Shown: in pieces, positions 1 through 7,088 of the stretch
How positions within the stretch are numbered: the stretch's first letter is position 1
Layout: each line of letters starts with the position of its first letter
Source of the DNA: Phycisphaerales bacterium
GTDB lineage: Bacteria; Planctomycetota; Phycisphaerae; Phycisphaerales; UBA1924
Direction of reading: 5' to 3'
Assembly: GCA_003511945.1 (NCBI GenBank)
Contig: DOJA01000342.1
Location: forward strand, 313-24,939
DNA length: 24,627 nt
Translations under genes and position numbers: made by a program
The notes under the pieces: generated by a model
What the model was told of the DNA's origin: nothing
The model's input: the letters and a program-made list of their open reading frames with translations, nothing else
Database searches by the model: none

Positions 1-21
1 CCCCCCCCCCCCCCCGGGGGG
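1..21. repeat. C15-G6 homopolymer tract at window edge
   Basis: The window opens with 15 C followed by 6 G. In the reading frame of the downstream PilZ gene it would read as five prolines and two glycines, which does not resemble the N-terminal domain that follows. It may be an assembly or sequencing artefact at a contig end, or a true hypermutable tract. The sequence alone cannot decide between them. Confidence 0.6.
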
Positions 22-781
22 AGAGGGCGAGCAGCACCCGCCGAACCTCATCTGGCGCGTGCGGATCCTCTCGCTGCTCGACGACGAGATCGTGGTGGAG
101 CAGCCCAGCGCGCTGGGCCAGGGGATCGACATCCGCCCCGGAGCCCAGATCATCGGGGTGATGGTGATCGGGCAGAACCGCTGGATGTTCCGCACGGAGA
201 ACCTTGGCGCGTCGCGGGTCCCGCCCGCGTCGGGCGGGCGGGCGCAGCCGGCGCTGCGCCTGCGGATGCCCGATGAAGTCGAGCGCTGCCAGCGCCGGAA
301 CTTCTACCGCGTGTCGACCGCGCAGCTGAACCTGCCGGGCGTCGAGTGCTACCCGCTGCTGGACCCCGCGACCGCGGCGATCGCCGAGGCCGACAACCGC
401 GTCCGCATCCTGGACCTCTTCAACGCGCACATCTCGGGGCTGGCGCTGGACGACGCTCCCCCCATCCTGCCCCAGGTGGGCCCGGCCTTCCAGGCCTCGC
501 TGGTCAACCTGGGCGGGGGCGGCGCAGGGCTGGTGATCGACCCCAACGACAGGCCCCGCCTCGACGGCGATCGGCTCTACTGGCTGCGGATCGACCTTCG
601 ACCCGACATCCCCGCCCCCGTGGGCGTGACGGCCCGCCTGAAGCACACGCACTACGACTCCGCCCAGCGCGTCTACGCGGGCATGGCCTTCGAGTTCGGG
701 TTCGACCCGCGGCATCAGCCCTTCGTGATCGACCTGATCACGCGCTATGTCGCCGCCGTCCAGCGCGGCGTGGGCGAGTAA
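2..781 (+). CDS. PilZ / YcgR-like c-di-GMP binding protein (5' partial)
   Basis: Likely cytoplasmic c-di-GMP receptor of the YcgR type, with an N-terminal beta domain followed by PilZ. The frame is open to the window edge. A GTG at 59 gives 240 residues, but the residues just before it (HPPNLIW then RVRILSLL) already look like the N-terminal domain, so the true start is probably upstream and lost. Numbering from 59, residues 1-70 are the YcgR-N-like part. The PilZ arginine motif is QRRNFYR (R80-x3-R84). The second motif reads NLGGGGAG (150-157), where the canonical (D/N)xSxxG serine is glycine. The stop is TAA at 779-781. Family knowledge: such proteins sense c-di-GMP and adjust motility or exopolysaccharide. 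No motility genes lie nearby, so the target is unknown. Confidence 0.8.
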   Translation, partial: PPPPPGGEGEQHPPNLIWRVRILSLLDDEIVVEQPSALGQGIDIRPGAQIIGVMVIGQNRWMFRTENLGASRVPPASGGRAQPALRLRMPDEVERCQRRNFYRVSTAQLNLPGVECYPLLDPATAAIAEADNRVRILDLFNAHISGLALDDAPPILPQVGPAFQASLVNLGGGGAGLVIDPNDRPRLDGDRLYWLRIDLRPDIPAPVGVTARLKHTHYDSAQRVYAGMAFEFGFDPRHQPFVIDLITRYVAAVQRGVGE

Positions 782-792
782 GCCCGTTGAAC

Positions 793-815
793 TCCTCTCC
801 CCTTGAGGGAGAGGA
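793..815. repeat. GC-rich palindromic intergenic repeat
   Basis: TCCTCTCCC (793-801) and GGGAGAGGA (807-815) form a perfect 9-bp inverted repeat around a 5-nt loop, 12 nt after the PilZ stop codon. The sequence and the trailing GGTGAGGGGT resemble a dispersed intergenic palindrome seen in many bacterial genomes. There is no T-tract, so a rho-independent terminator role is doubtful. Confidence 0.5.
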
Positions 816-885
816 TGTCGCCGCGTTGCGCTGACAGGTGAGGGGTGCGACGGAAAACCCCACGCCCTCCCCCACCGACGCCCGC

Positions 886-891
886 TATCGT
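886..891 (+). promoter_or_regulatory. Candidate -10 hexamer for the permease at 901
   Basis: TATCGT fits the loose -10 form TANNNT and lies 9 nt before the ATG at 901. That ATG has no clear Shine-Dalgarno, so a leaderless transcript is possible. No convincing -35 box is visible. Confidence 0.2.
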
Positions 892-900
892 CGCAGCGCC

Positions 901-2280
901 ATGGTCCGCCGGTTCCTTGGCTCGTTCCTGCCCGCGTCGACCGACCCGATGGTGCGGCGCAACTATCGCCACGAGCTGACCAGCGTCTGCTGCATGTCGG
1001 CGGCCCTGGCGTGCGCGGACGCGAATGTCATGGGCGTGCTGGCGGAGAAGGCGTGGCTGGCCGGGCCGGTCATCATCACGGTGGTCGTCGCGTCCGAGCC
1101 GCTGGCCAACATCACCTCGTTCCTGTGGACGCGCCTGATCCACGGGCGTGACCGGGTGCGGGCGACGAACCTCATGCAGCTGGGCGCCGTCGCGTGCGTC
1201 GGCGCGCTGGTGGCCGTCCCCTTCAGCGCCGCGGGGGTGTGGATGCTGCTCGGGCTGGCGCTGGTGGCCCGGGTGTGGCTGACGGGCATCATCAGCGCGC
1301 GGACCGACCTGTGGCGGGCCAACTACCCGCGCCAGATCCGGGGAAGGATCACCGGGCGCCTGACGGTGCTGGCGACGCTCATCATCGCGCTGACGGCGCT
1401 GCTGATCGCCACCGTGATGGACCTGAGCCCCGCGGCGCTCGCGAGCGCCGGGCTGGGCGCGCTCGCGGGCGGGCACGCCTTCCGACCCGTCTACGCCCTG
1501 GCGGTGATCGTCGCTCTCTTCGGCGTGCGGGCCTTCTCGCGCGTGCGCTGGCGGGGCCGGGCGGCGCACCTGAAGGCGGAGCGCGCCTCCCGCGCGGGCG
1601 ACGAGCACCACGCCGCCTCGCCCGCCGCCATGCTCCGCGTCCTGCGCGAGGACCGCGACTACCGCGCCTTCATGTCCGCTCAGTTCGTCCTCGGATTCCC
1701 CCAGATCGCCGCCGGGCCGATCTTCATCCTCGCCCTCAGCGATTCCTTCGCCCTGGGGTACACCCAGTCCATCGGGCTCACCCGGATCATCCCCGTGCTG
1801 GTCCCCGTGCTGGTCATCCCGCTCTGGGCGCGGCTGCTGGACCGGATGCATGTCATCCGCTTCCGCGCGTACCACTCCTGGGTCTTCGTGCTCGCCAACG
1901 CGCTCATGGCGGCGGCGTTCCTCACCCAGAACCTCCCCCTGCTGTACGCGTCGCGGATCGCCCTGGGCGTTGCGCTGGGCGGGGGGCTGCTCGCCTGGAA
2001 CCTGGGGCACCACGACTTCGCCCGGCGCGACCTGGCCACCATCTACATGGGCATTCATGTCACCCTCACCGGCGTTCGGGGAGTGTTCGCACCCTTTGTA
2101 GGCACGCTCCTCTACACCCCCTGGGTGTTTGCCCTGGCGGACCAGTCTCTCCGCTTCCCCGGGCTGGGCGCGTGGACCTTTGTCCTGCTGGCCATCGCCT
2201 CGGCGGTGGGAGGGCTGATGTTCGTCGCGCTGTACCGCCGAACCCGCGACCGGACGGGCCGGGGTCCGGTCCGCGACTGA
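901..2280 (+). CDS. MFS-type membrane transporter, substrate unknown
   Basis: A 459-residue polytopic inner-membrane protein with about ten to twelve hydrophobic segments. The two halves are separated by a charged stretch near residues 205-235 (RVRWRGRAAHLKAERASRAG). This size and half-half layout fit the Major Facilitator Superfamily. I see no substrate-specific signature. The frame is open to a GTG at 838, but the 21 extra residues are Pro/Thr/Arg-rich and unlike a membrane protein start. ATG 901 places a short basic N-terminus (MVRRFLGSF) before the first membrane region and is preferred, although its Shine-Dalgarno is poor. The gene stands alone, bracketed by GC palindromes at 793-815 and 2287-2311, and probably has its own promoter. 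The fold call is good; the function is unknown. Confidence 0.75.
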   Translation: MVRRFLGSFLPASTDPMVRRNYRHELTSVCCMSAALACADANVMGVLAEKAWLAGPVIITVVVASEPLANITSFLWTRLIHGRDRVRATNLMQLGAVACVGALVAVPFSAAGVWMLLGLALVARVWLTGIISARTDLWRANYPRQIRGRITGRLTVLATLIIALTALLIATVMDLSPAALASAGLGALAGGHAFRPVYALAVIVALFGVRAFSRVRWRGRAAHLKAERASRAGDEHHAASPAAMLRVLREDRDYRAFMSAQFVLGFPQIAAGPIFILALSDSFALGYTQSIGLTRIIPVLVPVLVIPLWARLLDRMHVIRFRAYHSWVFVLANALMAAAFLTQNLPLLYASRIALGVALGGGLLAWNLGHHDFARRDLATIYMGIHVTLTGVRGVFAPFVGTLLYTPWVFALADQSLRFPGLGAWTFVLLAIASAVGGLMFVALYRRTRDRTGRGPVRD

Positions 2281-2286
2281 AAACTT

Positions 2287-2327
2287 CCCCCCTGATGGGG
2301 CGTCGGGGGGGCCGCGGATCGGTTTTT
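2287..2327 (+). terminator. Possible weak terminator / GC hairpin after the permease
   Basis: CCCCCC (2287-2292) can pair with the G7 run (2305-2311), and a TTTTT run follows at 2323-2327. The T-run is 11 nt beyond the stem, so the fit to an intrinsic terminator is poor. The C6-TGATGGGG-G7 pattern also looks like a dispersed GC-rich intergenic repeat, comparable to the palindrome upstream of the same gene. Confidence 0.3.
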
Positions 2328-2483
2328 CTGGGACGCGGGATTGGAGCGCCCGCTCGTTTCAGCGCACAATGACCGCGGCAACTTGGCGGGACGGTTCGCC
2401 CGGCCGGGCTTTTGGAGAGGAGACCGGCCATCGTGGCGGCGGGCGCACCGTCCATCGGGTGAGCGGACTGGAGGAGCCGGGTC

Positions 2484-5399
2484 ATGGGTCGATTCTGCCT
2501 GCGCGCACACGCCGCGGCTGGTGTGCTCGTTTCACTCTCCGGCGCCTCGGCTCAGCCCTGCGCGACCGGCTCCTGGCCGGCCCTTTTCCCCGCGCCCCCG
2601 CTTCTGGAAGTCAGCGCGGTCAACCGGGTGGTCGAACTCGACCCCGACGACAGCGGGCCGCTGCCCCGGGGGCTTCTCGTCATGGGCGCGACGCTCTACG
2701 GCAGCGCCTGGTCCCGGCCTCACCCAAACCCTTTGCAGTCGGTCCAGTTCTGGGACGGATGGGAACTGCTGCCCCTGGCCACGGACCACCCGGTCGTGGC
2801 GCGCCAGGGCGACGCGGTCCGGGCGGCGCTCGTGTTCGACGACGATGCGCAAGGCCCCAATCCCGGCGTGCTCTACGCGGTCGGCGGGCTCCTCCGCCCC
2901 TCGTCGGCGCCGGTGGCGCGATTGGTCAACGGGCGCTGGGAGCCCGTGCCGGGCGTGCGCGGGAACGCGGTTGATGCGCTGGTCTTCGACGAGGACGGCG
3001 CCGGGCCGGCGGTCCCGGCGATGTTCGTCGTCGGCACGGCGGGGCGCACCGAGGATGTGCTCGACGCGGGCGTGCTGCGCTGGGACGGGGCGTCGTGGTC
3101 GGTCCCGGGGGACTCCTTCGGGCCGGCGGAGATCACGGACGCCGTCGTCGCCGATCCCGATGGGCCCGGCCCGCTGCCCGAGTGCCTGGTTGTGTGCGGG
3201 TTCATCCCGATGACCGGAGAAGCCCCGCAGTGGCGGGTCGCGGCGTGGGACGGCCAGACCTGGCGCGCGCTCGGGGCGCCGATGAACGCGTCGGTGCTGG
3301 CGCTGCACGCCTTCGACGCCGACGGCGCCGGACCGCAGCCCTCGCGCCTGTTCGCGGCCGGGGTGTTCAGCGGCTCAGGCGGCGCGGGCACCAGCCGCGT
3401 CGCGCGGTTCGACGGCAACTCGTGGGTCTCCACCGGCGCGATCTTCAGCCCCGGCGCCGTTAAGTCCCTCGGCTCGTTCGATCGCGACGCCGACGGACCC
3501 CTCCCCGCAGAGCTCTACCTCGGGGGCGACCACATCGCCGGCGTCCGCCGATGGGACGGCGGCGCGTCCTGGACACGCATCGACGGACCCGGCGCCACCA
3601 GCGTGGACCAGATCATCGGCGTCGACCCCGACGGTGACGGCCCGCGCCCGACTTCCCTCGCGCTGGTCGGAAAGATCGGGCTGTTCCAGTTCGAGCCCGA
3701 CGCCCCGATCGGCGCGGGCGCCATCTTCTGGGACGGCGCCTCGTGGTCCGACCTCGACCGCGGGCTCGACGCCACCGTGAACGACGCGATCGTGTTCGAC
3801 CCGGACCTCGACGGACCCGAGCCCAGCACGCTCATCATCGGGGGCGAGTTCAGGACCGTCGGCGGTCTCCGCGCGAACCGCGTGGCGGCGTGGGATCCCG
3901 CGCGTGGGTGGCGCGCGCTCGATCAGGGGCTCGCGGGAGTGGTCCATGCTTTCGCGCTGGCCGACCTCGACGACGCCGGGCCGAACCCGCCACGACTGGT
4001 CGCCGCGGGGAACCTTGCGTTCCCCGGCGCGGGGCCGGGCAACTTCGTCGCGGAATGGGACGGCCAGTCGTGGAGCCCGCTCGGGCTGCCCTTCGACGGG
4101 CCGATCTACTCCATCATCTCCGGCGCGGGCGAGAACGCCGAGTCGGTCGGCGCGGAACTGCTCGTCGGGGGCGGGTTCCTTCAAGTGGGCGACACCACGG
4201 TCGGGCGCGTCGCCCGCTGGGACGGCGTGGCCTGGGGCGCTGTGGGAGAGGGGATCGGGCTGACCGATTCGGTCGGCTTTGACTTTGACCTTGCGGTCGG
4301 CCCGGCGGGCGTCCTGGGGCGCTCGCACCCGCGGATCCTCGCGGCCAGCCCTCCGGGGCTCTCGTTCCCGGGCGCGGGCGCCTGCGCGTTCGCATCCTTC
4401 GGTGGCGACTGGTCGCCCGTCGATCCCGCGGGCCAGATCTGCGCTCTGACCGCCCCGGACGACCTGGGCGTCCACATCGTGCCCGCGCCCGCGGACGAAC
4501 AGCCCGCCGACACCCTGTACTTCGCTCGCGAGCAGTCGCTGTCGGACTTCAGCCCGCCCTGGATCGGACGGATTCGGGGCGGCGTGCTCGAGCCCCTGGC
4601 CTTGCCGCCGGGCTCTGTCGAGTCGGCGCTTCCCACGATTAGCGCGCTGGGGTTCTTTGACGAAGACGCCGAAGGCCCCGCCCCGCCCGCGCTGATCGCG
4701 GGCGTGCAGGACCGTGCGCTGGCGGGCGTGCCGACCGTGTACCGCCTGGACGCCGACGACCAGTGGTCCCCCCTGGGCGCCCCCGCGGCGTTGTCACTCC
4801 CCTCGGCGTTCGTGTCGTTTGACCTCGACGCCGACGGGCCGGAGCCACCGACGCTGATCGTGGCGGAGGGTGTCCCGAGTCTGATCATCCGGTTCTCAAC
4901 GACCGGGGGCACATTCAATCTCCTCCGCCCGGGCCTGCTCCGTGCGTGGACGCCCGCCTATGCCCCCCGCATCCTGGAGCAGCCGGCCGCGGACCTTTTC
5001 GTCGCCGCCGGCTCGCCCGCCGAGTTCGTCGCGCGGGTCATGGGCGCCGGCGCTCACCTGCAGTGGCGCCGCGACGGTGAGCCGATCGACGGCGCCTGCT
5101 CCCAGTTGCTGCGGATCGACGCCGCCACGGGAGCCGACCGCGGGGTGTACGACCTGGTCATCATGAATGCGTGCGGCTCGGCGTCCACCACGCCCGTCAC
5201 GCTGCGCGTCCGCGCGTTCCAAGGGGACGCCAACGCCGACTCGGTCACGGACTTTGACGACATCACCGATGTCCTCGAGCGGTGGGGGAGCGACTACTCC
5301 GGGGCCACCGGCCCGGGCGACGCCGACTCCAACGGCGTGGTCGACCTCGACGACATCACCGCCATCCTGTCGAACTGGGGGCTGCGCGACGACGGCTGA
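2484..5399 (+). CDS. Secreted repeat (propeller-like) protein with Ig-like domain and dockerin-like C-terminus
   Basis: A 971-residue exported protein of unknown function. The start is fixed by GGAGGAG (2470-2476), 7 nt before the ATG. Residues 1-23 are a signal peptide with probable cleavage at ASA|Q. Residues ~45-800 contain about eleven units of 50-60 residues. Each alternates an acidic motif of the form FDxDGxGPxP (near 118, 168, 277, 332, 379, 438, 493, 725, 779) with a WDGxxW motif (near 200, 255, 357, 416, 525, 579). This looks like a beta-propeller or Kelch-like array, with weaker repeats around 590-720. Residues ~828-909 form an Ig-like domain (LQWRRDGEPI, then DRGVYDLVIMNACG). Residues 914-966 are two dockerin-like F-hand repeats with D915-x-N917-x-D919-x3-D923 and D946-x-D948, each closing in WG. 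The tail probably binds calcium and may anchor or sort the protein at the cell surface. It appears monocistronic. Confidence 0.85.
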   Translation: MGRFCLRAHAAAGVLVSLSGASAQPCATGSWPALFPAPPLLEVSAVNRVVELDPDDSGPLPRGLLVMGATLYGSAWSRPHPNPLQSVQFWDGWELLPLATDHPVVARQGDAVRAALVFDDDAQGPNPGVLYAVGGLLRPSSAPVARLVNGRWEPVPGVRGNAVDALVFDEDGAGPAVPAMFVVGTAGRTEDVLDAGVLRWDGASWSVPGDSFGPAEITDAVVADPDGPGPLPECLVVCGFIPMTGEAPQWRVAAWDGQTWRALGAPMNASVLALHAFDADGAGPQPSRLFAAGVFSGSGGAGTSRVARFDGNSWVSTGAIFSPGAVKSLGSFDRDADGPLPAELYLGGDHIAGVRRWDGGASWTRIDGPGATSVDQIIGVDPDGDGPRPTSLALVGKIGLFQFEPDAPIGAGAIFWDGASWSDLDRGLDATVNDAIVFDPDLDGPEPSTLIIGGEFRTVGGLRANRVAAWDPARGWRALDQGLAGVVHAFALADLDDAGPNPPRLVAAGNLAFPGAGPGNFVAEWDGQSWSPLGLPFDGPIYSIISGAGENAESVGAELLVGGGFLQVGDTTVGRVARWDGVAWGAVGEGIGLTDSVGFDFDLAVGPAGVLGRSHPRILAASPPGLSFPGAGACAFASFGGDWSPVDPAGQICALTAPDDLGVHIVPAPADEQPADTLYFAREQSLSDFSPPWIGRIRGGVLEPLALPPGSVESALPTISALGFFDEDAEGPAPPALIAGVQDRALAGVPTVYRLDADDQWSPLGAPAALSLPSAFVSFDLDADGPEPPTLIVAEGVPSLIIRFSTTGGTFNLLRPGLLRAWTPAYAPRILEQPAADLFVAAGSPAEFVARVMGAGAHLQWRRDGEPIDGACSQLLRIDAATGADRGVYDLVIMNACGSASTTPVTLRVRAFQGDANADSVTDFDDITDVLERWGSDYSGATGPGDADSNGVVDLDDITAILSNWGLRDDG

Positions 5400-5713
5400 T
5401 CCGACATCACCCCCGATTCGCCATCAGCCACAGCCGGGGAGATGCCGCAGCGCAGCCAGGTCGATGCACGCCGGCCCGTGGTCGGCCGATACCGCATCCA
5501 CGACGGTTCGCTCCGACTGGATGATCGAAGCGGCTCGGCGCGCCGGGCCGCCCCGATGCGGGATCGGCACCCGCGGGCGATCTTGATGGCCGCTTCGTGG
5601 CGCTCCTGGCTATCGAGCGCTCTCACGCGGAGCACCGCCCCCAGGAGTGCGCGTGATGTCGCTTCGTGGACCTCGGACAGCTCGACGCCGCGCTGTGGCT
5701 CGAGTGTTTGTGG
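5400..5713. other. Intergenic stretch without a convincing gene
   Basis: About 310 nt separate the repeat protein from the efflux promoter region. The plus-strand frame that runs into the adaptor gene is open here, but it is Arg/Ser-rich and reads like noise. On the minus strand, one frame ending near 5440 gives a short protein-like stretch (ERTVVDAVSADHGPACIDL). It is interrupted upstream by a stop in the same frame and has no clear start. This may be the remains of a gene, but I cannot identify it. No tRNA, hairpin terminator or direct repeat was seen. Confidence 0.4.
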
Positions 5714-5719
5714 TAGGTT
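5714..5719 (+). promoter_or_regulatory. Candidate -10 hexamer of the RND efflux operon
   Basis: TAGGTT followed by GG lies 16 nt before the adaptor ATG. It resembles TACATT-GG upstream of the SLC13 gene and TACCTT-TGG upstream of the glutaminase gene. No clear -35 element is seen. Confidence 0.25.
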
Positions 5720-5735
5720 GGCGCGGGGAGGCCAC

Positions 5736-7088
5736 ATGTTTCGAACGAACTTCCAGTCCCGGCCCCGTTGCGCACTGGATGGATTGAAGAGGGGCGCCGG
5801 TCGTGGCGTCCGGGCCAGCGCAGCGCTTGTCGGGGGCTTGACTGCGCTCGTTGCTCTCCTTGCGGGTTGCTCGCGCGAAGCGCCCCCCGACACCGGGGCT
5901 CCGCTGGTCCGCCCGGTGAAGTCCGTGGTGGTGGCGCCGGAGCAGAGCGCTCGAACCCGCACGCTGTCCGGCCGGGTCGAGGCGGCCAACAAGGTCGATC
6001 TGGCCTTCCAGGTGCCCGGATTGCTGATCGACCTTCCGATCAAGGAAGGGCAGCGGGTCGCCCAGGGCGACCTGATCGCGCGGCTGCGGCCCGACGAGTT
6101 CGAGGCGCGGCTCAAGACCCTGGAGGCGCAGCTGGCGCAATCCCGCGCGGGGCTGGACGCTCTGCGGCTCGGCGAACGGCCCGAGGAGCGGCTTCGCCGG
6201 GAGGCGCAGGTTCGTGCCGCCGCCGCGAGGGTGGCCAATGGGCAGGCCGAGTTCGACCGGATGGCCCGTCTTGTCGTGACGAACGCTGTCTCGCGTTCGG
6301 AGTACGAGCGAGCCGAGACCGCCCTCCGTGTGATGGAGGAGGAACTGGCGGCGGCCCGGCTCATCCTGGAAAAGGGCGCCGTCGGACGCGAGGAGGAGAT
6401 CCAGGCGCAGGAGGCGGCGGTCCGTGCGCTGGAAGGACGCGTGAGGGAGGCGGCGATCCAGCTCCGGGACTGCACGCTGGCGGCGCCCTTCGACGGGGTG
6501 ATCTCGCAGGTGTTCGTGCGCCAGGGCCAGACGATCCGAGTGGCGGAGCCCACGGTCCGGTTCCAGGATGTGGACGAGATCGACATCGCGGTCGATGTGC
6601 CCGAGGCGATCATGGCGGGCGATGTCCGCTCGACGGGCATCGACGAGATGGCCGCGGAGTTCTCGGTCGCTCCGGGCCGGCGGTTCCCGGTCCGCGTCCG
6701 TGAGATCGCGCAGGCGGCGGATCCGATCACGCAGACATTCCTCGTGCGCGTCGCGATGCAGGCCCCGGCGGACCTGAATGTGCTGCCGGGCATGACGGCG
6801 TCCGTCACGATGACCTTCCGTCGCCCGGCTGGAACGACGGAGCGCATCCTCGTGCCCGTCTCGGCGGTGCACAAGGACAGTTCGGGCGAGCAGGTGGTGT
6901 GGATCATCGGGCCCGACGGCGCCGTGCAGCGCCGGCCGATCCGGCTTGGAGAGCCGGCGGGCGGCGCGATCGAGGTCGCCGAGGGGTTGCAGCCGGGAGA
7001 CCGCATCGCGGTGGCGGGCGTGAGGTTCCTCCGTGACGGGCTGAGGGTGCGGGATCTGGGCGACGCGCTCGGGGGCGTCGGGCGATGA
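5736..7088 (+). CDS. RND efflux periplasmic adaptor subunit (HlyD/AcrA-type lipoprotein)
   Basis: Membrane fusion protein that should link the inner-membrane pump to the outer-membrane channel. It has 450 residues from ATG 5736, preceded by GGGGAGG (5725-5731). The frame is open further upstream but has no plausible protein there. The N-terminus is long and basic, then a hydrophobic run ends in the lipobox LLAGC (C45), so the mature protein is probably lipid-anchored. Then come a beta/lipoyl half motif (VDLAFQVPGLL...EGQRVAQGD), a long alpha-hairpin rich in Ala, Glu and Arg (~125-245), the returning lipoyl half (CTLAAPFDGVISQVFVRQGQ), a beta-barrel, and a membrane-proximal domain (PVSAVHKDSSGEQVVWII). 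It overlaps the pump gene by 4 nt (ATGA), implying translational coupling. No regulator gene is adjacent. Confidence 0.92.
   Translation: MFRTNFQSRPRCALDGLKRGAGRGVRASAALVGGLTALVALLAGCSREAPPDTGAPLVRPVKSVVVAPEQSARTRTLSGRVEAANKVDLAFQVPGLLIDLPIKEGQRVAQGDLIARLRPDEFEARLKTLEAQLAQSRAGLDALRLGERPEERLRREAQVRAAAARVANGQAEFDRMARLVVTNAVSRSEYERAETALRVMEEELAAARLILEKGAVGREEEIQAQEAAVRALEGRVREAAIQLRDCTLAAPFDGVISQVFVRQGQTIRVAEPTVRFQDVDEIDIAVDVPEAIMAGDVRSTGIDEMAAEFSVAPGRRFPVRVREIAQAADPITQTFLVRVAMQAPADLNVLPGMTASVTMTFRRPAGTTERILVPVSAVHKDSSGEQVVWIIGPDGAVQRRPIRLGEPAGGAIEVAEGLQPGDRIAVAGVRFLRDGLRVRDLGDALGGVGR

Noticed and set aside
5224..5396. Cellulosome dockerin indicating a cohesin-based complex
   Set aside because: The repeats resemble dockerin F-hands, but such tails are common on planctomycete secreted proteins and no cohesin or cellulase gene is present in the window.
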